Program-made: the position numbers and the translations under genes
The notes under the pieces: generated by a model
The model's database searches: none
Seen by the model: only the letters and a program-made list of their open reading frames with translations
Told to the model about the DNA's origin: nothing
Shown: positions 48,601 to 62,300 of the stretch, piece after piece
How positions within the stretch are numbered: position 1 is the stretch's first letter
Layout of the letters: each line of letters begins with the position of its first letter
Source of the DNA: Toxotes chatareus
Taxonomy: Eukaryota > Chordata > Actinopteri > Toxotidae
Assembly (NCBI GenBank): GCA_016801885.1
Contig: CM028890.1
Span: 10,532,001-10,596,000 of the forward strand
Direction: 5' to 3'
DNA: 64,000 nt

Positions 48601-51600
48601 CGTCGTCATAGTATAGTAAGGCGTTTTTTTCGGACAAAAAAGTCAAAATTTTTTGACCTCAAAATGTCATAAAAAGCGTCATAGTATAGTAAGGCGTCAA
48701 AATCGACAAAAAAAGTCAAAATTTTTTTGACCTCAAAATGTCATAAAAACGTCATAGTATAGTAAAGGCGTCAAAATCGGCCAAAAAAGTCAAAAAAATT
48801 TTTTGACCTCAAAAAATGTCATAAAAGCGTCATCATAGTATAGTAAGGCGTTTTCGGACCAAAAAAAGTCAAAAATTTTTTGACCTCAAAATATCATAAA
48901 AAAACGTCATAGTATAGTATGGCGTTTTTTTGATAAAAAGTCAAAAAATTTTGACCTCAAAATATCATAAAAGTATAGTAAGGCGTCAAAATCGGCGCAA
49001 AAAAAAAAATTTTTTGACCTCAAAATGTCATAAAAAAAACGTCATAGTATAGTAAAGGCGTCGTTTTTTCGGCCAAAAAAAGTCAAAAAATTTTTGACCT
49101 CAAAATGTCATAAAAAAGCGTCATAGTATAGTAAAGCGTCAAAATCGACCAAAAAAGTCAAAAAATTTTTTGACCTCAAAATGTCATAAAAAAATGTCAT
49201 AGTATAGTATGGCGTTTTTTTCGAACAAAAGTCAAAATTTTTTTGACCTCAAAATGTCATAAAAAAGCGTCATAGTATATAGTAAAAGGCGTCAAAATCG
49301 GGAAAAAAAGTCAAAAAATTTTTTGACCTCAAAATGTCATAAAAAAAGCGTCATAGTATAGTAAAGAGCGTCAAAATCGACAAAAAAGTCAAAAATTTTT
49401 TGACCTCAAAATGTCATAAAAAGCGTCATAGTATAGTAAAAGCGTCAAAATCGGCAAAAAAAAAGTCAAAAATTTTTTGACCTCAAAATGTCATAAAAAG
49501 CGTCATAGTATAGTAAAGGCGTTTTTTCGGACCAAAAAAGTCAAAAATTTTTGACCTCAAAATGTCATAAAAAGCGTCATAGTATAGTAAAGGCGTCAAA
49601 ATCGGTAAAAAAGTCAAAATTTTTTGACCTCAAAATGTCATAAAAGCGTCAAAGTAAATTTTTAGCGTCAAAATGACCATAAAGTCAAAATACTTTTGAC
49701 CTCAAAATGTCATAAAAAAATCATCTATAGTAAGTATCAAATTGGCCAAAAAAGTCAAAAATTTTTTGGCCTCAAAATGTCATAAAAACGTCATAGTATA
49801 GTAAAGGCGTCAAAATTTGATTCTAAAAAAGTCAAAAATTTTTTGACCTCAAAATGTCATCAAAAAAGCGTCATAGTATAGTAAAGGCGTTTTTTTTTGG
49901 CAAAAAAGTCAAAAAATTTTTTGACCTCAAAATGTCATAAAAAAGCGTCATAGTATAGTAAAGGCGTCAAAATTTCATAAAAAAGTCAAAAAATTTTTGA
50001 CCTCAAAATGTCATAAAAAAAGCGTCATAGTATAGTAAAAGCGTCAAAATCGGTCAAACAAAAAGTCAAAAAATTTTTGACCTCAAAATGTCATAAAAAG
50101 CGTCATAGTATAGTAAAGGCGTCAAAATACGGCCAAAAAAGTCAAAAATTTTTGACCTCAAAATGTCATAAAAAGCGTCATAGTATAGTAAAGGCGTTTT
50201 TTTTAAAAAAAAAGTCAAAAAATTTTGACTTTTTGTCAAATGTCATAAAAAACGTCATAGTATAGTAGCGTTTTTCGACCAAAAAAAAGTCAAAATATTT
50301 TTGACCTCAAAATATCATAAAAAGCGTCATAGTATAGTCAAGTAATCGGTCAAAAAAGCCAAAAAATTTTTGACCTCAAAAATGTCATAAAAAACGTCTA
50401 GTATAGTAAAATGTCATAAAAAAGCGTCATAGTATAGTAAAAAAGCGTCTTTATTAAGGAAGGCGTCAAAAAGATTCAAAAATTTTTTGACCTCAAAATA
50501 TCATAAAAAAGCGTCATAGTATAGTAAGGCGTCAAAATCGGCCAAAAAGTCAAAAAATTTTTGACCTCAAATGTCATAAAAAGCGTCATAGTATAGGTAA
50601 AGGCGTCAAAATCGGAATAAAAAAAGTCAAAAAATTTTGACCTCAAAATGTCATAAAAAAGCGTCATAGTATATAGTAAGGCGTCAAAATCGGCCAAAAA
50701 AGTCAAAAATTTTTTTGACCTCAAAATGTCATAAAAAACGTCATAGTATAGTAAAGGCGTCAAAATCGGCCAAAAAAAAAGTCAAAAATTTTTTGACCTC
50801 AAAATATCATAAAAAAAGCGTCATAGTATAGTAAAGGCGTCAAAATCGGACAAAAAAAAGTCAAATTTTTTGACCTCAAAATGTCATAAAAAAAAAAAAG
50901 CGTCATAGTATAGTAAAGGCGTCAAAATCGGCCAAAAAGTCAAAAAATTTTTTGACCTCAAAATGTCATAAAAACGTCATAGTATAGTAAAGGCGTTTTT
51001 CGGCCAAAAAAAAGTCAAAAATTTTTGACCTCAAAGCCTCATAAAAGCGTCATAGCATATAAAAAGCGTCCTAAAAAAGTCAAAAATTTTTTGACCTCAA
51101 AATATCATAAAAGCGTCATATAGTAAAAGCGTCAAAAAAAGTCAAAAAATTTTTTGACCTCAAAATGTCATAAAAAACGTCATAGTATAGTAAGGCGTCA
51201 AAATCGACAAAAAAAAAAATTTTTGACCTCAAAATGTCATAAAAACGTCATATTATAGTAAAGAAGTCATTTTTTCGAATAAAAAAAAGTCAAAAATTTT
51301 TTGACCTCAAATGTCATAAAAAACGTCATAGTATAGTAAAGAAGCGTTTTTAGACATAAAAAAAGTCAAATTTTGACCTCAAATCAAATTTTTTTTGGCT
51401 CAAAATGTCATAAAAAATCGTCATAGCCATAGTAAGTAAAGCGTCAAAATCGGAAAAAAAAGTAAAAATTTTTTGACCTCAAAATGTCATAAAAAAGCGT
51501 CATAGTATAGTAAAAGCGTTTTTTTTTTGGCAGACAAAAAATCAAAATTTTTTTGACCTCAAAATGTCATAAAAACGTCATAGTATATAAAGGCGTTTTT

Positions 51601-54600
51601 TGGTAAAAAGTCAAAATTTTTTGACCTCAAAATGTCATAAAAAACGTCATAGTATAGTAAGGCGTCAAAATTTCAAATAAAAAAGTCAAAATTTTTTTTT
51701 GACCTCAAAATGTCATAAAAAAGTCATAAATAGTAAATAAGCGTAAAATTGGCATAAAAAAGTCAAAATTTTTGAAAAAAAAAAGTCAAAAACTCAAAGC
51801 GTTTTTTGACCTCAAAATGTCATCCAAAAAAAGCGTCATAGTATAGTAAGGCGTCAAAATCGGAACCATAAAAAAAGTAAAAAATTTTTTTGGACCTCAA
51901 AATGTCATAAAAAACGTCATAGTATAGTAAGAAGCGTTTTTTAAAAAAAAGTCAAAATTTTTTTTTGACCTCAAAATGTCATAAAAAAGCGTCATAGGCG
52001 TTTTTTATAGTAAGGCGTTTTTTAAGGGTAAAAAGTCAAAATTTTTTGACCTCAAAATGTCATAAAAAAGCGTCATAGTAGTATAGTAAAGCGTTTTTAC
52101 AAAAAAAGTCAAAATTTTTGACCTCAAAATGTCATAAAAAATCGTCATAGTATAGTAAAGGCGTCAAAATCGGCCAAAAAAGTCAAAAATTTTTTTGACC
52201 TCAAAATGTCATAAAAACGTCATAGTATAGTAAGGCGTCAATAAGCAAAAAGTCAAAATTTTTTGACCTCAAAATGTCATAAAAAAGCGTCATAGTATAG
52301 TAAGGCGTTTTTTAAAAAAAGTCAAAATTTTTGACCTCAAAATGTCATAAAAGCGTCATAATATATTAAAAAGGCGTCAAAATCGGGCAAAAAAAGTCAA
52401 AATTTTTTTTGACCTCAAAATGTCATAAAAAAAGCGTCATAGTATAAAAAGGCGTTTTTTCGGCCAAAAAAAGTCAAAAATTTTTTGACCTCAAAATATC
52501 ATAAAAAGCGTCATAGTATAGTAAAGGCGTCAAAATCGACCAAAAAAAAGTCTAAAAAAATTTTTTGACCTCAAAATGTCATAAAAAACGTCATAGTATA
52601 GTAAAGGCGTTTTTTCGGCAAAAAAAAAGTCAAAAATTTTTTGACCTCAAAATGTCATAAAAAACGTCATAGTATAGTAAAATGGCGTTTTTTCGGAAAA
52701 AAGTCAAAAAATTTTTTGACCTCAAAATGTCATGAAAAAAGCGTCATAGTATAGTAAGGCGTCAGAAATCGGCCAAAAAAAGTCAAAAAAAAATTTTTGA
52801 CCTCAAAATGTCATAAAAAACGTCATAGTATAGTAGTATGGCGTCAAAATCGGCCAAAAAGTCAAAATTTTTGACCTCAAAATGTCATAAAACGTCATAG
52901 TAAAAGGCGTCATAGTATAGTCAAAACATTTTTGGCCTCAAAATGTCATAAAACAAAAGCGTCATAGTAGAGGGTTTTTCATCAAAATGTCAAAAATTTT
53001 TGAAAATGTCATAAAAACGTCATAGTATAGTAAAGGCGTTTTTTGGAAAAAAAAGTCAAAAATTTTTTTGACCTCAAAATGTCATAAAAAAACGTCATAG
53101 TATAGTAAGGCGTTTTTTCAAAGTCAAAAAAGTCAAAAAAATTTTTGACCTCAAAAAGTCATAAAAAAGCGTCATAGTATAGTAAAAGGCGTCAAAATCG
53201 ACAAAAAAAAAAGTCAAAAATTTTTTGACCTCAAAATGTCATAAAAAGCGTCATAGTATAGTAAAGCGTCAAAATCGGCCAAAAAAAGTCAAAAAATTTT
53301 GACCTCAAAATGTCATAAAAAAAAGCGTCATAGTATAGTAAGGCGTCAAAATCGGCAAAAAAAGTCAAAAAATTTTTGACCTCAAAATGTCATAAAAAAA
53401 ACGTCATAGTATAGTAAAAGAGCGTTTTTTTGACCAAAAAAGTCAAAAATTTTTTTGACCTCAAAATATCATAAAAAAACGTCATAGTATAGTAAAGGCG
53501 TCAAAATCGGGCAAAAAAAGTCAAAAAATTTTGACCTCAAAATATCATAAAAGCGTCATAGTATAGTAAAGAAGCGTTTTTTTGGGCAAAAAAAAAAAAT
53601 TTTTTGACCTCAAAATGTCATAAAAAGCGTCATAGTATAGTAAAAGCATCAAAATTTTTGACAAAAAAGTCAAAATTCTTTTTGACCTCAAAATGTCATA
53701 AAAAAGCGTCATAGTATAGTAATGAGGCGTTTTTTTCGGGGCAAAAAAAGTCAAAAAATTTTTGACCTCAAAATGTCATAAAAAACGTCATAGTATAGTA
53801 AAGGCGTCAAAATCGGCCATAAAAAAGTCAAAAATTTTTGACCTCAAAATGTCATAAAAAATCGGCCAAAAAACGTCATAGTATAGTAGTAAAGGCGTTC
53901 AAATCGAAGCCAAAAAAGTCAAAATTTTTTTTTGACCTCAAAATATCATAAAAACGTCATAGTATAGTAAAGGCGTCAAAATCGGCCAAAAAAGTCAAAT
54001 TTTTTGACCTCAAAATATCATAAAAAACGTCATAGTATAGTAAAAGGCGTCAAAATGACAAAAAAAGTCAAAATTTTTTGACCTCAAAATGTCATAAAAA
54101 AGCGTCATAGTATAGTAAAAGGCGTTTTTTTCGGTAAAAAGTCTAAAAAATTTTTGACCTCAAAATGTCATAAAAAAGCGTCATCATAGTATAGTAAAGG
54201 CGTTTTTTTCGGCCAAAAAAAGTCAAAAATTTTTTTGACCTCAAAATGTCATAAAAAACGTCATAGTATAGTAAAGGCGTCAAAATCGACAAAAAAGTCA
54301 AAAATTTTTTGACCTCAAATGTCATAAAAAACGTCATAGTATAGTAGTAAAACGTTTTTATACATTAAAAAAGTCAAAAAATTTTTGACCTCAAAATGTC
54401 ATAAAAACGTCATAGTATAGTAAAAGGCGTCAAAATCGGCCAAAAAAGTCAAAAATTTTTTGACCTCAAAATGTCATAAAAAAGCGTCATAGTATAGTAA
54501 GCGTTTCAAAAAATAGCCAAAAAATCAAAATTTTTTTGACCTCAAAATGTCATAAAAAAGCGTCATAGTATAGTAAAGGCGTCAAAATCGGCCAAAAAAG

Positions 54601-56320
54601 TCAAATTTTTTTTTGACCTCAAAATGTCATCATAAAAAAAGTCGTCATAGTATAGTAAAAAAGCGTTTTTTCGGCCAAAAAAAGTCAAAAAATTTTTGAC
54701 CTCAAAATGTCATAAAAAAAGCGTCATAGTATAGTAAAGGCGTCAAATCGAAAAAAAAGTCAAAAAATTTTTTGACCTCAAAATCATATGTCGATAAGTA
54801 AACGTCCCACTAGTATGTTTTTTTCAAAATCGAAAAAGTCAAAATTTTTTTGACCTCAAAATGTCATAAAAAACGTCATAGTATAGTAAAAGGCGTCAAA
54901 AATCGGCCAAAAAAAGTCAAAAAATTTTTTTGACCTCAAAATGTCATAAAAAACGTCATAGTATAGTAAAGGCGTCAAAATCCATGAAAAAAAAGTCAAA
55001 AATTTTTTTTTGACCTCAAAATGTCATAAAAGCGTCATAGTATAGTAAAAAGCGTCAAAATCGGCCAAAAAAAGTCAAATTTTTTGACCTCAAAATATCA
55101 TAAAAAGCGTCATAAGTATAGTAAAGAAAATTTTTTTAAACAAAAAAGTCAAAACTTTTTTTGACCTCAAAATGTCATAAAAACGTCATAGTAGTATAAA
55201 GAGGCGTCAAAATACGGTAAAAAAGTCAAAAATTTTGACCTCAAAATGTCATAAAAAAGCGTCAAAAAAATCAAAAAGTATAGTCAAAAGCGTCATAAAT
55301 AAAATCCCAAAAAAAGTCAAAAATTTTTTGACCTCAAAATGTCATAAAAAAGCGTCATAGTATAGTAAAGGCGTCAAAATCGGCCAAAAAAGTCAAAAAA
55401 TTTTTTTTGACCTCAAAATGTCATAAAAAGCGTCATAGTATAGTAAAAGGCGTCAAAATCGGAAAAAAAAGTCAAAATTTTTGACCTCAAAATGTCATAA
55501 AAAACGTCATAGTATAGTAGTGAAGGCGTCAAAATCGGCCAAAAAAAGTCAAAAATTTTTGACCTCAAATGTCATAAAAAAAGCGTCATAGTATAGTAAA
55601 GGCGTCAAAATCGGAAAAAAAAGTCAAAATTTTTTTGACCTCAAAATATCATAAAAACGTCATAGCGTCATAGTAAAGGCGTCAAAATCGGCCAAAAAAG
55701 TCAAAATTTTTTTGACCTCAAAATGTCATAAAAAAACGTCATAGTATAGTAAGCGTTTTAAAAAATCAAAAAATTTTGACCAAAAAGTCAAGTAAATTTT
55801 TTTTCGACTCAAAAAGTCAAAAAGCGTCATACTATAGTAAGGCGTAGTATAAAATCGGAAAAAAAGTCAAAAATTTTTTGACCTCAAAATATCATCAAAA
55901 AGTCATAGTATAGTAAAGGCGTCAAAATCGGCCAAAAAAGTCAAAAAATTTTTTGACCTCAAAATGTCATAAAAAAAGCGTCATAGTATAGTAAAGGCGT
56001 CAAATCGGCCAAAAAAGTCAAAAATTTTTGACCTCAAAATGTCATAAAAAAGCGTCATAGTATAGTAAAGGCGTCAAAATCGGCCAAAAAGTCAAAAATT
56101 TTTTTGACCTCAAAATGTCATAAAAAAGCGATCATAGTATAGTAAAGGCGTCAAAATCGGACAAAAAAAGTCAAAAATTTTTTTGACCTCAAATGTCATA
56201 AAAAAGCGTCATAGTATAGTAAAGGCGTCAAAATAAACCAAAAAAGTCAAAATTTTTTTGACCTCAAAATGTCATAAAAAAAAACGTCATAGTATAGTAA
56301 AGGCGTTTTTCGGACAAAAA
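30600..56320 (+). repeat. Irregular core of the array (GCGTTTTTCGG-type monomers, partial units)
   Basis: The GGCGTCAAAATCGG segment is very often replaced by GGCG followed by a T-run and CGG. ACGTCAT often becomes GCGTCAT, TAAGG becomes TAAAGG or TAAAAGG, and TGTCAT becomes TATCAT. Unit length varies (for example 77, 74 and 73 bp between GACCTC starts near 49402-49626), and scrambled units occur (39661-39780, 40640-40760, 43090-43200, 54780-54840, 55780-55860). Box A GACCTCAAAATGTCATAAAA and CGTCATAGTATAGTA stay recognisable in nearly every unit. Either this is a distinct older subfamily or it is poor consensus sequence. Confidence 0.75.
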
Positions 56321-59300
56321 AGTCAAAAAATTTTTTGACCTCAAAATGTCATCAAAAAAGCGTCATAGTATAGTAAAGCGTCAAAATCGGCCAAAAAAAG
56401 TCAAAAATTTTTTGACCTCAAAATGTCATAAAAAGCGTCATAGTATAGTAAAGGCGTTCAAAATCGGCCAAAAAATCAAAAATTTTTTGACCTCAAAATG
56501 TCATAAAAAAGCGATCATAGTATAAAAAAAGTCAAAATTTTTTGACCTCAAAATGTCATAAAAAACGTCATAGTATAGTAGGCGTCAAAATCGGCAAAAA
56601 AAAGTCAAAAATTTTTTGACCTCAAAATGTCATAAAAAACGTCATAGTATAGTAAGGCGTCAAAATCGGCCAAAAAAAAGTCAAAAATTTTTTGACCTCA
56701 AAATGTCATAAAAAACGTCATAGTATAGTAAAGGCGTCAAAATCGGCCAAAAAAGTCAAAAAATTTTTTTGACCTCAAAATGTCATAAAAAACGTCATAG
56801 TATAGTAAGGCGTCAAAATCGCCAAAAAAGTCAAAAAATTTTTTGACCTCAAAATGTCATAAAAAAGCGTCATAGTATAGTAAAAGGCGTCAAAATCGGT
56901 AAAAAAGTCAAAAAATTTTTTGACCTCAAAATGTCATAAAAAACGTCATAGTATAGTAAAGGCGTCAAAATCGGCCAAAAAAGTCAAAAAATTTTTTGAC
57001 CTCAAAATGTCATAAAAAGCGTCATAGTACCGTAAGAAGCGTCAAAATTGGCCAAAAAAAGTCAAAACATTTTTTGACCTCAAAATGTCATAAAAAACGT
57101 CATAGTATAGTAAGGCGTCAAAATCGGCCGAAAAAAGTCAAAACATTTTTTTGACCTCAAAATGTCAGAAAAAAGCGTCATAGTATAGTAGTGGCGTCAA
57201 AAATCGGCCAAAAAAAGTCAAAATTTTTTGACCTCAAAATGTCATAAAAAGCGTCATAGTATAGTAAAAGCGTCAAAATCGGCCAAAAAAAGTCAAAAAA
57301 TTTTTTGACCTCAAAATGTCATAAAAAGCGTCATACAGTATAAAAAGCGTCAAAATTGGCCAAAAAAAAAGTCAAAAAAATTTTTGACCTCAAAATGTCA
57401 TAAAAAACGTCATAGTATAGTAAGGCGTCAAAATCGGCCAAAAAAAGTCAAAAATTTTTTTGACCTCAAAATGTCATAAAAAACGTCATACAACCGTAAG
57501 GCGTCAAAATCGGCCAAAAAAAGTCAAAAATTTTTTGACCTCAAAATGTCATAAAAAACGTCATAGTATAGTAAGGCGTCAAAATCGACCTCAAAAAAAG
57601 TCAAAAAAATTTTTGACCTCAAAATGTCATAAAAAACCTCGTCATAGTATAGTATAGTAAAGCGTCAAAATCGGCCAAAAAAGTCAAAAATTTTTTGACC
57701 TCAAAATGTCAGAAAAAACGTCATACAACCGTAAGGCGTCAAAATCGGCCAAAAAAAGTCAAAAAATTTTTGACCTCAAAATGTCATAAAAAACGTCATA
57801 GTATAGTAAGGCGTCAAAATCGGCCAAAAAAAGTCAAAAAATTTTTGACCTCAAAATGTCATAAAAAAGCGTCATAGTATAGTAAAAGCGTCAAAATCGC
57901 CAAAAAAGTCAAAAAATTTTTTGACCTCAAAATGTCATAAAAAACGTCATAGTATAGTAAGGCGTCAAAATCGCCAAAAAAAGTCAAAAAATTTTTTGAC
58001 CTCAAAATGTCATAAAAAACGTCATAGTATAGTAAGGCGTCAAAATCGAAAAAAAAGTCAAAAATTTTTTGACCTCAAAATGTCATAAAAAGCATCATAG
58101 TATAGTAAAAGGCGTCAAAAATCGCCAAAAGTCAAAAAATTTTTTGACCTCAAAATATCATAAAAAACGTCATAGTATAGTAAAAAGGCGTCAAAATCGG
58201 CCAAAAAGTCAAAAATTTTTTGACCTCAAAATATCATAAAAAGCGTCAAATCGGCCAAAAAAGTCAACATTTTTTGACCTCAAAATGTCATAAAAAGCGT
58301 CAGCAAGTATAGTAAGGCGTCAAAATCGGCCAAAAAAGTCAACAATTTTTTGACCTCAAAATGTCATAAAAAAGCGTCATAGTATAGTAAAAGGCGTCAA
58401 AATCGGCCAAAAAAAGTCAAAATTTTTTTGACCTCAAAATGTCATAAAAAACGTCATAGTATAGTAAAGGCGTCAAAATCAAACGTCAAAGCCAAAAAAA
58501 GTCAAAAATTTTTTTGACCTCAAAATGTCATAAAAAAGCGATCATAGTATAGTAAAGGCGTCAAAATCGGCCAAAAAAAGTCAAAATTTTTTGACCTCAA
58601 AATGTCATAAAAAACGTCATACAACCGTAAAGCGTCAAAATCGCCAAAAAAGTCAAAAATTTTTTTGACCTCAAAATGTCATAAAAAACGATCATAGTAT
58701 AGTAAGGCGTCAAAATCGGCCAAAAAAGTCAAAAATTTTTTTGACCTCAAAATGTCATAAAAAAACGTCATAGTATAGTAAAGGCGTCAAAATCGGCAAA
58801 AAAAAAAGTCAAATTTTTTGACCTCAAAATGTCATAAAAAACGTCATAGTATAGTAACCGTAAGCGTCAAAATCGGCCAAAAAAGTCAAAAATTTTTTGA
58901 CCTCAAAATGTCATAAAAACGTCATAGTATAGTAAAAAGCGTCAAAATCGGCCAAAAAAAGTCAAAATTTTTTTAACCTCAAAATATCATAAAAAACGTC
59001 ATAGTACCGTAAAAGGCGTCAAAATCGGCAAAAAAGTCAAAAATTTTTTGACCTCAAAATGTCATAAAAACGTCATAGTATAGTAAAGGCGTCAAAATCG
59101 CCAAAAAAAGTCAAAATTTTTTTGACCTCAAAATGTCATAAAAAACGTCATAGTATAGTAAAGAAGCGTCAAAATCGACAAAAAAAGTCAAAAAAATTTT
59201 TGACCTCAAAATGTCATAAAAAACGTCATAGTATAGTAAAAGGCGTCAAAATCTGCCAAAAAAAAAGTCAAAAAAATTTTTTGACCTCAAAATGTCATAA

Positions 59301-62300
59301 AAAACGTCATAGTATAGTAAAGGCGTCAAAATCGCCAAAAAAGTCAAAATTTTTTTTGACCTCAAAATGTCATAAAAAAACGTCATAGTATAGTAAGGCG
59401 TCAAAATCGGCCAAAAAAGTCAAAAAATTTTTTTGACCTCAAAATGTCATAAAAAGCGTCATACAACCGTAGTAAAGGCGTCAAAATCGCCAAAAAAAAA
59501 GTCAAAAAACTTTTTTGACCTCAAATGTCATAAAAAACGTCATAGTATAGTATAGTAAAGCGTCAAAATCTGCCAAAAAAGTCAACAATTTTTTGACCTC
59601 AAAATATCATTAAAAAAACGTCATCATAGTATAGTAAAGGCGTCAAAATCGGCCAAAAAAAGTCAAATTATTTTTTGACCTCAAAATGTCATAAAAAACG
59701 TCATAGTATAGTAAGGCGTCAAAATCGGCCAAAAAAAGTCCACATTTTTTTTGACCTCAAAATGTCATAAAAAACGTCATACAACCGTAAGGCGTCAAAA
59801 TCGGCCAAAAAAAGTCAACTTTTTTTTGACCTCAAAATGTCATAAAAAACGTCATACAACCGCAAAGCGTCAAAATCGGCCAAAAAAAGTCAACATTTTT
59901 TTTGACCTCAAAATGTCATAAAAAACGTCATACAGCCGTAAGGCGTCAAAATCGGCCAAAAAAAGTCAAAAAAAATTTTGACCTCAAAATGTCATAAAAA
60001 ACGTCATAGTATAGTAAGGCGTCAAAATCGGCCAAAAAAAGTCAAAAATTTTTTTGACCTCAAAATGTCATAAAAACGCGTCATAGTATAGTAAAGCGTC
60101 AAAATCGGCCAAAAAAAGTCAAAATGTCATAAAAAAAAAATTTTTGACCTCAAAATGTCAAAAAAAAATTTTTTTGTCAAAATGTCATATACGTATAGTA
60201 GGCGTCAAAATCGCCAAAAAAGTCAAAAATTTTTTGACCTCAAAATGTCATAAAAACGTCATAGTATAGTAAGGCGTCAAAATCGCCAAAAAAAGTCAAA
60301 TTTTTTTTGACCTCAAAATGTCATAAAAAAGCGTCATAGTATAGTAAAAGCGTCAAAATCGCCCCAAAAAAGTCAACTTTTTGACCTCAAAATGTCATAA
60401 AAAACGTCATAGTATAGTAAAGGCGTCAAAATCTGCCAAAAAAAGTCAAAAATTTTTGACCTCAAAATATCATAAAAAACGTCATAGTATAGTAAAGCGT
60501 CAAAATCGGCCAAAAAGTCAAATTTTTTTGACCTCAAAATGTCATAAAAAAGCGTCATAGTATAGTAAAGGCGTCAAAATCGGCCAAAAAAAAGTCAACA
60601 TTTTTTGACCTCAAAATGTCATAAAAAACGCGTCATACAACCGTAAAAGGCGTCAAAATCGGCCAAAAAAGTCAAAAAACTTTTTTTTGACCTCAAAATG
60701 TCATAAAAAGCGTCATAGTATAGTAAAAGGCGTCAAAATCGCCAAAAAAAAGTCAAAATTTTTTGACCTCAAAATGTCATAAAAAAAAACGTCATAGTAT
60801 AGTAAAGGCGTCAAAATCGGCCAAAAAAGTCAAAAAAATTTTTTGACCTCAAAATGTCATAAAAAAAACGTCATAGTATAGTAAGGCGTCAAAATCGGCC
60901 AAAAAAGTCAAAAATTTTTTGACCTCAAAATGTCATAAAAAAACGTCATACAACCGTAAGGCGTCAAAATCGGCCAAAAAAAGTCAAAAAAAATTTTGAC
61001 CTCAAAATGTCCTAAAAAACGTCATAGTATAGTAAGGCGTCAAAATCGGCCAAAAAAAAGTCAACATTTTTTTGACCTCAAAATGTCAGAAAAAACGTCA
61101 TACAACCGTAAGGCGTCAAAATCGGCCAAAAAAAGTCAAAAATTTTGACCTCAAAATGTCATAAAAACGTCATAGTCATAGTATAGTAAGGCGTCAAAAT
61201 CGGCCAAAAAAGTCAAAAAATTTTTGACCTCAAAATGTCATAAAAAACGTCATAGTATAGTAAGGCGTCAAAATCGGCCAAAAAAAAGTCAACATTTTTT
61301 TGACCTCAAAATGTCATAAAAAACGTCATACAGCCGTAAGGCGTCAAAATTGGCAGAAAAAAGTCAAAAAAATTTTTGACCTCAAAATGTCATAAAAAAC
61401 GTCATAGTATAGTAAGGCGTCCAAATCGGCCAAAAAAAAGTCAAAATTTTTTGACCTCAAAATGTCATAAAAAACGTCATAGCATAGTAAGGCGTCAAAA
61501 TCGGCCAAAAAAAGTAAAAAAATTTTGACCTAAAAATGTCATAAAATATGTCATAGTATAGTAAGGCGTCAAAATCGGCCAAAAAAAGTCAAAAAGATTT
61601 TTGACCTCAAAATGTCATAAAAAACGTCATACAGCCGTAAGGCATCAAAATTGGCAGAAAAACGTCAAACATTTTTTGACCTCAAAATGTCATAAAAAAC
61701 GTCATAGTATAGTAAGGCGTCAAAATCGGCCAAAAAAAGTCAAAAAATTTTTTGACCTTAAAATGTCATAAAAAACGTCATAGTATAGTAAGGCGTCAAA
61801 ATCGGCCAAAAAAAGTCCAAATTGTTTTTTACCTCAAAATGTCATAAAAAACGTCATAGTATAGTAAGGCGTCAAAATCGGCCAAAAAAAGTCAAAAAAA
61901 ATTTTGACCTCAAAATGTCATAAAAAACGTCATACAGCCGTAAGGCGTCAAAATTGGCCAAAAAAAAGTCAACATTTTTTTGACCTCAAAATGTCAGAAA
62001 AAACGTCATACAGCCGTAAGGCGTCAAAATTGGCAGAAAAAAGTCAAAAAAAATTTTGACCTCAAAATGTCATAAAAAACGTCATAGTATAGTAAGGCGT
62101 CAAAATCGGCCAAAAAAAAGTCAAAATTTTTTTGACCTCAAAATGTCATAAAAAACGTCATAGTATAGTAAAGGCGTCAAAATCGGTAAAAAAAAAGTCA
62201 AAATTTTTTGACCTCAAAATGTCATAAAAAACGTCATAGTATAGTAAGGCGTCAAAATCGGCCAAAAAAAAGTCAAAATTTTTTTGACCTCAAAATGTCA

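Noticed and set aside
28690..60558. Minus-strand open frames with YYDVFYDILRSKNFDFF-type repeats
   Set aside because: Antisense translation of the same monomer, broken wherever unit length is not a multiple of three.
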